A DNA stretch of 48,103 nucleotides, from contig NZ_JABXKJ010000157.1 in assembly GCF_017115085.1 (NCBI RefSeq), positions 1 to 48,103 on the forward strand, in the 5' to 3' direction. Positions 17,765 to 25,558 of this stretch are shown here, piece after piece. Made by a program: the position numbers and the translations under genes. The stretch's first letter is position 1, and every line of letters begins with the position of its first letter. This DNA is from Nostoc sp. NMS7. Its GTDB lineage: Bacteria > Cyanobacteriota > Cyanobacteriia > Cyanobacteriales > Nostocaceae. Below the pieces are notes generated by a model, which was given only the letters and a program-made list of their open reading frames with translations, searched no databases and was not told the DNA's origin.

Positions 17765-18192
17765 GCTTCTGGATTCTCGATACTGACCACACCTGATTGT
17801 TTCTAGCTGGAAATAAGCCAATAATTTCCTCTGTTGCAAAACATCCTAATGATGTAGCAATCACCGTAATTACCGTGCAAGAGCTATTTAATGGTTGGGT
17901 TGGGAGATTAAATGACCCTGCACAAACGTCGAAGCTTATTTACCTTTACACCAAGCTGTGGGAAACCACAGAGTTTTTCAAAGTGATAACCGTTTTCAAC
18001 TTTGGTAAAAATGCCGAAAACTGCTACCAAATCTTACGGCAAAACTCCAAGGCTCTAGCAAAAAAGAAAATTGAAAAAGACTTACGTATTGCGTCTATAG
18101 CTCTGGCTCTTGACGCAATACGTAAGTCACACGCAATGTACAAAGACTTTTCCCAAATTCCAAACCTCAAGATAAAAAATTGGGAAGAGTGA
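17761..18192 (+). pseudogene. Inactivated VapC-like PIN toxin
   Basis: Starts with ATGA overlap after the antitoxin: the frame reads MSFWILDTDHT and then meets TGA at 17794-17796, after which LFLAGNKPIISS continues in frame. The stop removes the first catalytic Asp (in LDTDH) from any downstream restart. A second lesion lies near the end: the expected PIN motif VTRN is present but out of frame (GTCACACGCAAT at 18126-18137) between two compensating shifts, and the frame returns at DFSQIPNLKI. A perfect 17-bp inverted repeat (18079-18095 and 18112-18128) spans the first shift. The toxin is almost surely inactive. Confidence 0.85.
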
Positions 18193-18371
18193 AAGTTAGT
18201 TTGTTGAATGTCGCAGGAGGTAATATTCGCAGTATTGCCATGAATGCTGCATTTTTAGCAGCAGATGCTAACAATGCAGTAACAATGTATTATATGTTGC
18301 AGGCAGCTAAGAGCGAGTATATCAAATTAGAGCGATCGCTCACTGATACTGAGGTTAAGGGATAGGTTTGA
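18192..18371 (+). pseudogene. Copy 2 of the AAA+ ATPase 3' end
   Basis: From about 18192 (AAAGTTAG) to the TGA at 18369-18371 the sequence matches the end of the AAA+ gene, with more substitutions than copy 1. The penultimate conserved Trp codon is TAG (18363-18365). The 5' boundary falls at or just before the end of the broken VapC gene. Only the last ~57 codons are represented. Confidence 0.9.
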
Positions 18372-18667
18372 CCTCCGTATCGGTGAGTGGAGGCTCAAAT
18401 TTTTCCGACTCGCTGCTTTGGCAATCTTTTCTATACTGATAATTATCGACTGAAGGGAGCGATCGCACTGCATTAAGCCAATCGACGATGCTCTTAGCTT
18501 CAGCGCTATTTGGCAGAACGCACTGTACACCAAAACCTTAGACTGGCCGTAATGGTCACTCCTGTTTTCCCCTAGCCCAATCAATAAGCGATCGCTCTAC
18601 AAATAAGAATACACTAATATAAGCTATGCTTAGCCTAATCAAGTCAGATTTAAGTCAAGGAGGTTTT
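18372..18667 (+). other. Spacer, 296 bp
   Basis: Contains two HIP1 sites and no recognisable gene. AAGGAGG at 18657-18663 is the ribosome-binding site of the DUF29 gene. The open frame on the minus strand across 18327-18584 overlaps copy 2 and looks non-coding. Confidence 0.4.
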
Positions 18668-19135
18668 ATGCAAAGAGTTAACTCTAATTTGAGTTTAAAA
18701 AATCTTTATGAAATTGATGAGCATCTCTGGTTAGAGGAAACAATCAAGCTATTGAAAACTAACCATTTAGAAGAATTAGATTTAGAAAATTTAATTGAGG
18801 AACTAGAAAATTTGGGTCGTCGAGACAAAGCTAAGGTGGCGAGTTTACTAGAACAAGTTATTAGACATCTTTTGCTTCTGCAATATTGGCAAGAAGAATA
18901 TCAATTGAATTCGGGACATTGGAAAGCAGAAGTTAGAAGTTTTAGAAATCAATTAAAACGAAATTTGACAACGAATTTATATCAATATTTAGAAAAGGAA
19001 TTAGCATCTATTTATGATGATGCCTTAGGATATGTCATAGAAAAAACAGAGGGCAAACTAGATAACTTACCTCAAAATTGCATATATACATTAGACCAGT
19101 TACTTGATATTAATTATCTACCTAAAAACCTGTAG
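18668..19135 (+). CDS. DUF29 family protein
   Basis: 155 residues from ATG 18668, which follows a perfect AAGGAGG by 4 nt; an in-frame ATG 42 bp upstream would include the ribosome-binding site and is rejected. The sequence has the DUF29 pattern: LYEIDEHLWLEETIKLL, LIEELENLGRRDK, a central HLLLLQYW, and W.AEVRSFRNQLKR. DUF29 proteins are abundant in cyanobacteria, all-helical and of unknown function; they often occur with toxin-antitoxin genes. It is the third accessory cassette between the repeated AAA+ ends. Confidence 0.88.
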   Translation: MQRVNSNLSLKNLYEIDEHLWLEETIKLLKTNHLEELDLENLIEELENLGRRDKAKVASLLEQVIRHLLLLQYWQEEYQLNSGHWKAEVRSFRNQLKRNLTTNLYQYLEKELASIYDDALGYVIEKTEGKLDNLPQNCIYTLDQLLDINYLPKNL

Positions 19136-19199
19136 GTGGGTGGGAAAATTTATAAATATGTCATTGCGAGTGAAACGGAGTGTAACGAAGCAATCACAA

Positions 19200-19309
19200 C
19201 AGATGCTAACGACGCAGTAACAATGTATTATATGTTGCAGGCAGCTAAAAGCGAGTATATCAAATTAGAGCGATCGCTCACAGATACCGAGGTTAAGGGA
19301 TGGGTTTGA
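19200..19309 (+). pseudogene. Copy 3 of the AAA+ ATPase 3' end
   Basis: The last ~36 codons of the AAA+ gene, with only about four substitutions relative to the full gene and a TGA stop. The left junction is with a repeat containing GTCATTGCGAG...GAAGCAATCACAA (19160-19199), a common cyanobacterial spacer motif. The bases after the stop (TTTGATCTTGATT) slightly resemble those after the full gene (TTTAATCATTGATT). Confidence 0.9.
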
Positions 19310-19410
19310 TCTTGATTGTGGATTTTTAATTAATATTTTCTAATTTATTTATCTATTCAATTAAATGTAGAGATAAATAATTAACTTTTGACTTCAATTT
19401 GGGTACTGCT

Positions 19411-20172
19411 ATGACTATTCAATTCAGCATTTCTAACAATAAAACTAGCAAGAAAACATTAGCTTTCTCAGACACTCCAGCACAGAGAATGTTTGAGTCG
19501 CATCCGTTTGTAGTGCAGTCTAAAAACGACAATTCAGAAAAACCTGATTTGAAGGCATCTTTAATACAAGCAGAAAAATACGGACATCACCTGAGTAAGA
19601 AAAATTTAGCCAATCAATCAGTCTCAACAGCAGTACAACCAAAGCTAGATAACCAGCCCGTTCAGTTTACGGATAAACGAAAAGATCCACCAACCTCATC
19701 AGATGGGGGGAATCCGTCTAAAAAATCCAAGTCTGATAGTCAACTAGTGGATCTTCTAGCAAGCTCATCAGCAGTTACAAGTCAACCACCGAATCTTCTA
19801 GCAAGCTCATCAGCAGTTACAAGTCAACCACCGAATCTTCCAGCAAGCTCATCAGCAGTCGGAAATACTACTAGGGTACTACCGTTTACGGAGCTAAAGG
19901 TATATAATACGAAAAAAGGGAAACTAGACAGACCGGCGAAACCCTCAGCTATGAGCGGCTTGAAAGATGTGGATGATAAGCCTTTATCAGCACACCACAA
20001 GTTCCCTTTCAATAAAATTAGAGAGGCTGTTAGGAAAGCATCAAGTTCACCCCAACTGAGTCAGATTATCTATGATTGGGTAGATCCCGAAGGGATAATA
20101 GATAGAGATAATATCCAAAAATCTGACGTTGCCTGGCCTGCGCATAATATACATATGGGTCCGGCACCTTAG
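19411..20172 (+). CDS. Putative eCIS cargo protein with shared N-terminal motif; AHH-type nuclease-like domain cut by TAG
   Basis: From ATG 19411 (an upstream TTG at 19399 is less likely). Residues ~28-62 carry the motif shared with three neighbouring proteins: HPFVVQSK, then PDLKASLIQAEKYGHHLS. A polar linker contains three repeats of LASSSAVTSQPPN. The C-terminal part (LSAHHKFPFNKIREAV, then WPAHNIHMGPAP) resembles HNH-fold polymorphic toxin nucleases of the AHH type; the catalytic assignment is tentative. The frame ends at TAG 20170-20172, but the same frame continues without shift into 20173-20499 with sensible sequence. The product is therefore either truncated, read through, or a recent pseudogene. 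Likely role: antibacterial or anti-eukaryotic effector loaded into the injection system. Confidence 0.65.
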   Translation: MTIQFSISNNKTSKKTLAFSDTPAQRMFESHPFVVQSKNDNSEKPDLKASLIQAEKYGHHLSKKNLANQSVSTAVQPKLDNQPVQFTDKRKDPPTSSDGGNPSKKSKSDSQLVDLLASSSAVTSQPPNLLASSSAVTSQPPNLPASSSAVGNTTRVLPFTELKVYNTKKGKLDRPAKPSAMSGLKDVDDKPLSAHHKFPFNKIREAVRKASSSPQLSQIIYDWVDPEGIIDRDNIQKSDVAWPAHNIHMGPAP

Positions 20173-20250
20173 AAGAGGTCAGACGATCCAGCAGGAGATG
20201 ATGTTGATCCGCACTTTACAGCTAGTGGTACTGTAACCCCAAAGAGTCAC

Positions 20251-20499
20251 GTGGCACTCGAAATTGATCAAGCAGGAGGACTAACTGAGATTAACCACGA
20301 AGATTTAGTAAAGAGCCTCCAGAAATTAGAAAATCCCTCTAAGCATACCCCATATGACCAAAAGGAGTGGAAGAAATCGGAATTGAAGCCAGGTAAGTAC
20401 GAACAAGTGGGAAGACCAGAAGGGTGGGAAACATGGGATATTGATAAGCGCGTTAATTATTCAAATGAGAAAAGGAAAGCCAAAGAAAACCAAACTTAA
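20251..20499 (+). CDS. C-terminal continuation of the interrupted effector
   Basis: This frame is the same as that of the preceding gene; only TAG at 20170-20172 separates them. Reading from 20173 gives KRSDDPAGDDVDPHFTASGT, which looks like the natural continuation of the toxin domain. A GTG at 20251 could restart translation and give 82 residues (ALEIDQAGGLTEINHEDLVK...). No ribosome-binding site stands out. I regard it as the severed end of the effector rather than an independent gene; an immunity role is possible but not supported. Confidence 0.55.
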   Translation: MALEIDQAGGLTEINHEDLVKSLQKLENPSKHTPYDQKEWKKSELKPGKYEQVGRPEGWETWDIDKRVNYSNEKRKAKENQT

Positions 20500-20610
20500 C
20501 AATAAACACGAATCTGACAAATCCGGCTGGCAAGCCACATAGTAGACGAAATGCAGCAGGGTACAAAAACCCGTCTCATCAGCGTAAAAATATGATTGCT
20601 TCTAAATTTT

Positions 20611-21588
20611 TCATTGCATCTTTTGCAAAATCAATTGTTCACCACCCTCTTTAGCAACAATTGCTGGGTCTAAATTTAGCGTTCCTCGAAGGTGTTCCTT
20701 TACTTGTCTATCTTCGTTTACTACTTGGTCTCGAACTAGTTCTGCGGCATCTTTTAATCTTACTTGCTGCTGACTATCTTCAGCTTTACTAGTTTCAGAT
20801 TTATGATTATTGGTTAAAGGAATATTAACCGCACGCTGTATACTAGCAAATCCTTTGTTATTACCCAACATATCCATCGCTTCTCTTTTAGCTAAATAAT
20901 GAGTGCGTGACCCTACTTTTTTTGAGCCAGTGTTTTTATCCTCGTTGTATGTAGAAGGAGGCGGCATAAATTTTTCTTGATTGTTATGTTGGGCGTCACC
21001 AGAACCTGCTAAATTAGTCTGAGTTGGTTTATTTAGCAATCTCGTAACTTCCGGGTCATCATGAGGCGAGCTTTCTTCTGTTGCTTCCTTCTCAGAAATC
21101 TTATTTGTTGTGGGTGATGTTAAATGCTCATCCGAATTTTGCTTTTTGTCTTTATCTTTTGATTTGGAAGTTTCCGTTGCGCTTTCAGTTCTTTCAGCAA
21201 AGTATTTTTTTTGTTCAATATTATCTTTTTGATTATTAAGAGTTTTTAACCCACTAGCAACACTCAGCACATTCTCTAGTACTTTTTTATTGTTAGTCAA
21301 CTTATTTGTCTCTAAATCCATACCCGATGTTAGCTTTTTTTCCTCCTCTTCATCTGTCGATAGCATTTGTATTGGTGCCGTAGTAGAAAGCGCACATTGA
21401 ATTTTATCAAGGTGATGACCGTAACGTTCTGCCTGACTTAGAGATTTTTTTAAGTCTGGTTCCTGCGATCGCGTCTTTAATTGCATAATAAACGGGCGAC
21501 CTTGAAGCATTCCTGAATCTATATTACTTAAGGAATGCGGTGTTTTTTTCTTCTTTTCTTCCTGACGCTGGTATAGTCGGCTACCCAT
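20611..21588 (-). CDS. Putative eCIS cargo protein with shared N-terminal motif, minus strand
   Basis: 325 residues from ATG 21588 (a TTG at 21606 adds six). Residues ~28-60 repeat the motif of its neighbours: GRPFIMQLK, PDLKKSLSQAERYGHHL. The rest is very polar, Lys/Glu/Ser/Thr-rich and probably disordered in the middle, with a more folded C-terminus (AMDMLGNNKGFASIQRAVNI, then LRGTLNLDPAIVAKEGGEQL). No known toxin fold is recognised. The orientation is opposite to the other cargo-like genes, so it is independently transcribed from the 21.6-22.0 kb spacer. Confidence 0.6.
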   Translation of the reverse strand: MGSRLYQRQEEKKKKTPHSLSNIDSGMLQGRPFIMQLKTRSQEPDLKKSLSQAERYGHHLDKIQCALSTTAPIQMLSTDEEEEKKLTSGMDLETNKLTNNKKVLENVLSVASGLKTLNNQKDNIEQKKYFAERTESATETSKSKDKDKKQNSDEHLTSPTTNKISEKEATEESSPHDDPEVTRLLNKPTQTNLAGSGDAQHNNQEKFMPPPSTYNEDKNTGSKKVGSRTHYLAKREAMDMLGNNKGFASIQRAVNIPLTNNHKSETSKAEDSQQQVRLKDAAELVRDQVVNEDRQVKEHLRGTLNLDPAIVAKEGGEQLILQKMQ

Positions 21589-21680
21589 ACGTATGTTCTC
21601 ACTCAACTATAAATATAAAAATGAATACCTTACTTTCAGGTTAAAACCATTATCATTATATTATTATGTAAGTCAACAGA

Positions 21681-21706
21681 AAATATTAGACTAAAGTCTA
21701 ATATTT
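21681..21706. promoter_or_regulatory. Perfect 12-bp-arm palindrome in a divergent promoter region
   Basis: Arms AAATATTAGACT (21681-21692) and AGTCTAATATTT (21695-21706) with a 2-nt centre. It lies about 95 bp upstream of the minus-strand cargo gene and in the spacer shared with the divergent plus-strand gene. The tight centre suits an operator for a dimeric regulator better than a terminator. Confidence 0.45.
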
Positions 21707-21971
21707 GACTCGGTTTTTACTAAATAAATTAAGCTACAATCTTAAACAAATAATATGATTTCAGAGATAGCAGTGCTATTTAATTTATAAATATTCTAAA
21801 TATAGAGACGCAATATATATATGTAGTAATTATATGTAAGTTTATCAAAATTGTAAAAAGTAATTCATTCCTGGTACAAATAGATAATTTTAAATCCGAT
21901 TGGTGTAGTAATTTAATTATTGACATGGACGAAAAAATAAAGTTTGCTGTTAGTCTCTCATCCCAATTCTA

Positions 21972-22015
21972 TTAAAAGTTGAAAAATATTCCAACAAATA
22001 TTTTTCAACTTTTAA
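21972..22015 (+). promoter_or_regulatory. Perfect 19-bp hairpin just upstream of a cargo gene
   Basis: Arms TTAAAAGTTGAAAAATATT (21972-21990) and AATATTTTTCAACTTTTAA (21997-22015) with a 6-nt loop, ending 20 nt before the ATG at 22036. The upstream gene points away, so this is not its terminator. In the transcript it would be a strong hairpin next to the ribosome-binding site; it could control translation or be a protein-binding or recombination site. Confidence 0.5.
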
Positions 22016-22035
22016 ATATTTAAATAAGGTTCCCT

Positions 22036-23640
22036 ATGTTAAGCCTATTCAATACTATTCAGAAAAAAAATAATCAACAAATATCTATTTTCTCAGATGC
22101 AAAATCACAGAGCATATTTCAGTCTGAGATACCTGGCAAATTACACCAGTCTGACCTGAATAAATCTTTGAAGCAGGCTGATAAGTATGGGCATAAACTC
22201 AGTAAAAAACATCTTCCCAATGTTGCGGATACAACAGTAGCGCAGTCAAAGATGGGGCTAAATAATTCGGCGCAATCAGATAATAGTTCTTCTTCACAGG
22301 CGATTCAAGCAACCTTGAAATTGCCTTGGAAAAAAAACAAAAACATAGAGCAACCCACTTCAAACTTAAGCACCCCAACTCCTACCACAGAAAGACCTCC
22401 AATTCTACAAGCTCCAATACCTCTAATGGATTTAAGCGGTGAAATAGCGAGCGAAAGGCCAGACTTATTACACTTATTACCGCCAACTCCACAGACCACA
22501 GCAGCACCAACGACACCACCACCAACGCCAACTCCACAGACTACAGCAGGATCAACGACACCACCACCAACGCCAACGACACCACCTCAACAAGTCTCAC
22601 CCACTCCAAACTTAAACAAGCCATTACCAACTATACCACCTCAACAAGTTACACCTAGTAAAGGTTTTCTCAAGAAAAATGCAGGCAAGGCTTCCGAAAC
22701 AGGCGACTTCGGGGCTAATATTTCTAGCACGCTTTCTGATAGCGTGGAACATATCAGTCAAGTTGCATCAGGCGGAATGGGGGGAGTATTAAAGTTAGGG
22801 ACACTAGCATCCGATGCACGTGGTATTTACACTTCAATTCAAGAAGGGAATAAGGTTAATGCTGGTGCAAGTGGTACAAAATTTCTAGCTGGAGGCGTTG
22901 AAACCGGTGCTAACATTGCAAAGTTTGGAGGTCATTCAGTAAATAGCTTAGGTGTTGGTTTAGCAGGAGGTATAGGGAGTACAGTAACGGGTTTAGTAGA
23001 GACATCAGAAGGCGCACACAATATCCACCAATCGAGAAAGGGTTATCACAATATTAAGAATGTTGCACGAGATGCTGCTGAGAGAATACAACCATCCGAA
23101 CCTAATAGCAAACCACGTACTACAAAAGAACTGGCTCAGGTGCAGAAAACAGTAGCCAATGAGTTACAAAAACAGCGAGATATTTTGCAGGTTGCCCAAT
23201 ATGCTGCAAATATACAAAGTAAAACAACAAAACGTGAGGGGATAAATATGGCTTCAGGTGTGGGACAAACCATTGGTGGAAGTCTTGCAATTGCTGGGAC
23301 GGCTGGTGCAGGTATTGGTGCTGTTCCTGGTGCTGTAACTGCGATGACTGCGGCAAGTATCAAGCCTGGTGCATGGGGGGTTCGCGCGGGTAAGCAGTGG
23401 GGACGAGATAAAGGGCTTCCAGGGTTTAATCCAGAAAAGACATCTGAAAAAAAGAACCATGAACGTGCAGGAATTGCAGGTAAGTTAGCTGAACAAAGAG
23501 AAGACCCACAAATGCAAACAATATTTGAAAATTTGCCCAGTGTGAGTCAGGATCAGATAGCTAGTTTCAAAGATACAAATAAGGATAATCAGATGTCACA
23601 AAGTCAAATCAGTGAAATTCTTAAACGACGCCATTACTAA
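22036..23640 (+). CDS. Putative eCIS cargo protein: shared N-terminal motif plus glycine-rich hydrophobic segments
   Basis: 534 residues. Residues ~28-56 carry a diverged version of the shared motif (QSDLNKSLKQADKYGHKLS). A Pro/Thr linker (~90-205, TPPPTPTPQTTA repeated) leads to a C-terminal half with two glycine/alanine-rich hydrophobic stretches near 285-325 (GVGLAGGIGSTVTGL) and 410-445 (GSLAIAGTAGAGIGAVPGAV), separated by a charged helical segment. Such glycine-zipper-like stretches occur in membrane-inserting toxins; a pore-forming or membrane-perturbing role is possible but not proven. It lies between the minus-strand cargo gene and the DUF4157 gene. Confidence 0.6.
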   Translation: MLSLFNTIQKKNNQQISIFSDAKSQSIFQSEIPGKLHQSDLNKSLKQADKYGHKLSKKHLPNVADTTVAQSKMGLNNSAQSDNSSSSQAIQATLKLPWKKNKNIEQPTSNLSTPTPTTERPPILQAPIPLMDLSGEIASERPDLLHLLPPTPQTTAAPTTPPPTPTPQTTAGSTTPPPTPTTPPQQVSPTPNLNKPLPTIPPQQVTPSKGFLKKNAGKASETGDFGANISSTLSDSVEHISQVASGGMGGVLKLGTLASDARGIYTSIQEGNKVNAGASGTKFLAGGVETGANIAKFGGHSVNSLGVGLAGGIGSTVTGLVETSEGAHNIHQSRKGYHNIKNVARDAAERIQPSEPNSKPRTTKELAQVQKTVANELQKQRDILQVAQYAANIQSKTTKREGINMASGVGQTIGGSLAIAGTAGAGIGAVPGAVTAMTAASIKPGAWGVRAGKQWGRDKGLPGFNPEKTSEKKNHERAGIAGKLAEQREDPQMQTIFENLPSVSQDQIASFKDTNKDNQMSQSQISEILKRRHY

Positions 23641-23777
23641 ATCTCACAATGTAAAGTAAAGTTTGGTGCAATACTCTTAATTAAGACTATTTATCGCAGT
23701 TCTATGTGATTTGTTTAAAATCATACTTCCCAACCATACTTCTTAAAAAAATCAAGTTTCTACTGAGGTATTGAACA

Positions 23778-24641
23778 ATGAACACTCAACAACGCATTCA
23801 AAAAAAATCTAACTCAGCGACATCTACCTTAGACTCACACAGTCAATTTGAAAATCGTGACTTCACAGTACAAACTAAGTCTGAATCCCCACAACCTGAC
23901 CTAAATACTCAACTCAAACAGGCAAAACGTTTTGGCCACAGTATTAGCCAAATGAAGTCAGAATCTGCTCAACCTTCAAAACAAAATCAAACTAGTCAAA
24001 ATTCGTCCTCTGGTTCTCGTGGTTCCATGCCTGCACCAGTAAGATCAAAAATGGAAAATTCTTTTGGAGCAAATTTTGGCGATGTCAGTATCCATACAGA
24101 TAGCCCTCAAGCTAAATCGATGGGCGCCTTAGCTTTCACTCAGGGCAGTAATGTTCACTTTGCCCCTGGACAATATAACCCGCAAAGCTCTTCAGGACAA
24201 GCACTGTTAGGGCATGAACTTACCCATGTTGTACAACAAAGAGCCGGAAGAGTAGCTGTACCACACCAAAGTAAAGGTGCCCCGATTAATGCAGACCCCA
24301 GCTTAGAAACAGAAGCTGACCAAATTGGAGCAAAAGCTGCCAAGGGCGAGCAGGTGCAAGTTCCTGGTGCAACTAGTAGCTTCAAGACTATTCCACCAAT
24401 CCAGAACAGCACCAAACCCGTTCAGTGTGGCGGGTTACTCGGGTTAGCGGAAGGAGCCTTGGGAGGAATTATGGGCGGCGGCGGCGGTCAACAACACGGT
24501 GGTGGAGGAATGATGTCTGGTCTGGGTGGAATGCTTGGCGGAATGCTTGGTCCGCTTGGAGGAATCGCAGGCAGTATGTTAGGTGGTGTTGCTGATAGTT
24601 TCATGGGCGGTGGTGGCGGTGGCCAACAACAAGAGCAATAG
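23778..24641 (+). CDS. DUF4157 (eCIS core domain) protein with glycine-rich tail
   Basis: 287 residues. The shared N-terminal motif is at ~24-57 (DFTVQTK, PDLNTQLKQAKRFGHSIS). The DUF4157 domain spans ~80-160: MPAPVRSKMENSFGANFGDV, FTQGSNVHFAPGQY, and the metalloprotease-like GHELTHVVQQ with HELTH at 146-150. DUF4157 is strongly linked to eCIS loci and is thought to take part in processing or loading of cargo. The last ~70 residues are Gly/Met/Gln-rich and hydrophobic (MMSGLGGMLGGMLGPLGGIA). GAGG precedes the ATG. After the TAG stop, another frame carries toxin-like sequence, so this gene may once have continued into a toxin. Confidence 0.88.
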   Translation: MNTQQRIQKKSNSATSTLDSHSQFENRDFTVQTKSESPQPDLNTQLKQAKRFGHSISQMKSESAQPSKQNQTSQNSSSGSRGSMPAPVRSKMENSFGANFGDVSIHTDSPQAKSMGALAFTQGSNVHFAPGQYNPQSSSGQALLGHELTHVVQQRAGRVAVPHQSKGAPINADPSLETEADQIGAKAAKGEQVQVPGATSSFKTIPPIQNSTKPVQCGGLLGLAEGALGGIMGGGGGQQHGGGGMMSGLGGMLGGMLGPLGGIAGSMLGGVADSFMGGGGGGQQQEQ

Positions 24642-24829
24642 ATGTAATTACAAATTTGTTTTTGGTGCGTGACGCTGTAAATCGTCAAGTTGAACGCAAT
24701 GTTTAGGCCGATGGTGAGAACTTTACAGATGAAAATGGCAATCCTGTAACTTTTAAGGACACAAGCAACTTATTAGATCGGCGCCGGAGCGATCGCGATG
24801 GACAGAAAGACCCAATTTCTCTCTATGAT

Positions 24830-25558
24830 GTGACTACATATGAAGACGCTAAAAAGCGTGAAATAACAGACGATAAAATGGAACACGATCATATTCCTGC
24901 TGGTGAATCCATGAGATATCGAGTAGAGAAAGAACAGGATAATGATAATTTTAAGATCCCAGACTCAGAACGCAAAGCTTCTTTTCGAGGAGATGGAAAG
25001 ATAAAGGGTGATGAATGGGCTTATCAGAATGCCCCAACCATTGAGATTAGAGGTGCAGGTAAAAAGAAAACTTCGACAACTCCGGGAACTCCTGATCATT
25101 CTGAAGGTAATGATCACAACAAGTACAGTGCAACTTGGGGCAGCAGACAGAAAAATAAAGATACTGCGATTTTTCATGGAAAGCAAGAACAACTGTCGCG
25201 TCCCGAGATGGATGCAGAGCTTCCCGGAGTAGCTTTTCATCGTGATACAGACACAATGCTTAACGAAACTGATAATCTAAACAGAGGGACGGATGACTCC
25301 TTAAAACAGTTGGGAGCCTATAGATACCTTTATAAACAACAAATCAAACAGCATAATATAAGTCCTGCTTCTCCAGGTTATAAAATGACAGGAGATCCAC
25401 TAAACAAAAACAAGAAGCGCAAGGGTGGTGCTGTGACGTATGAACATGAGCCTAATAAGACACAAGGACAGCTTTTGGATTCAATGTTTTTCCAACATTC
25501 ATTAAAGAGATTCAATACCCCAGAAGGAGTGGAAGATATGATGGATCTTAGTGATTAA
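24830..25558 (+). CDS. Orphan C-terminal toxin-like module, start degraded
   Basis: The first usable start is GTG 24830 (242 residues), but the frame is open from 24707 and reads ADGENFTDENG, then VTFKDTSNLLDRR, which looks like coding sequence. An in-frame TAG at 24704-24706 separates this from a further VRDAVNRQVERNV upstream. The module contains EHDHIPAGESMRYR and several His/Asp pairs (PDHSEGNDHNKY), resembling HNH-like polymorphic toxin tips; no specific family is claimed. It follows the DUF4157 gene in another frame and lacks the shared N-terminal motif, so it looks like a severed effector domain or a cassette left by recombination. Confidence 0.5.
   Translation: MTTYEDAKKREITDDKMEHDHIPAGESMRYRVEKEQDNDNFKIPDSERKASFRGDGKIKGDEWAYQNAPTIEIRGAGKKKTSTTPGTPDHSEGNDHNKYSATWGSRQKNKDTAIFHGKQEQLSRPEMDAELPGVAFHRDTDTMLNETDNLNRGTDDSLKQLGAYRYLYKQQIKQHNISPASPGYKMTGDPLNKNKKRKGGAVTYEHEPNKTQGQLLDSMFFQHSLKRFNTPEGVEDMMDLSD

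Larger units (their letters stand above)
21589..22035. other. Divergent intergenic region, 447 bp
   Basis: Very AT-rich spacer between two divergent cargo-like genes. Apart from the two inverted repeats listed separately, I see no ORF and no clear promoter hexamers; AT-rich tracts give many weak candidates. AAGG near 22026 may serve as ribosome-binding site for the plus-strand gene. Confidence 0.5.
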
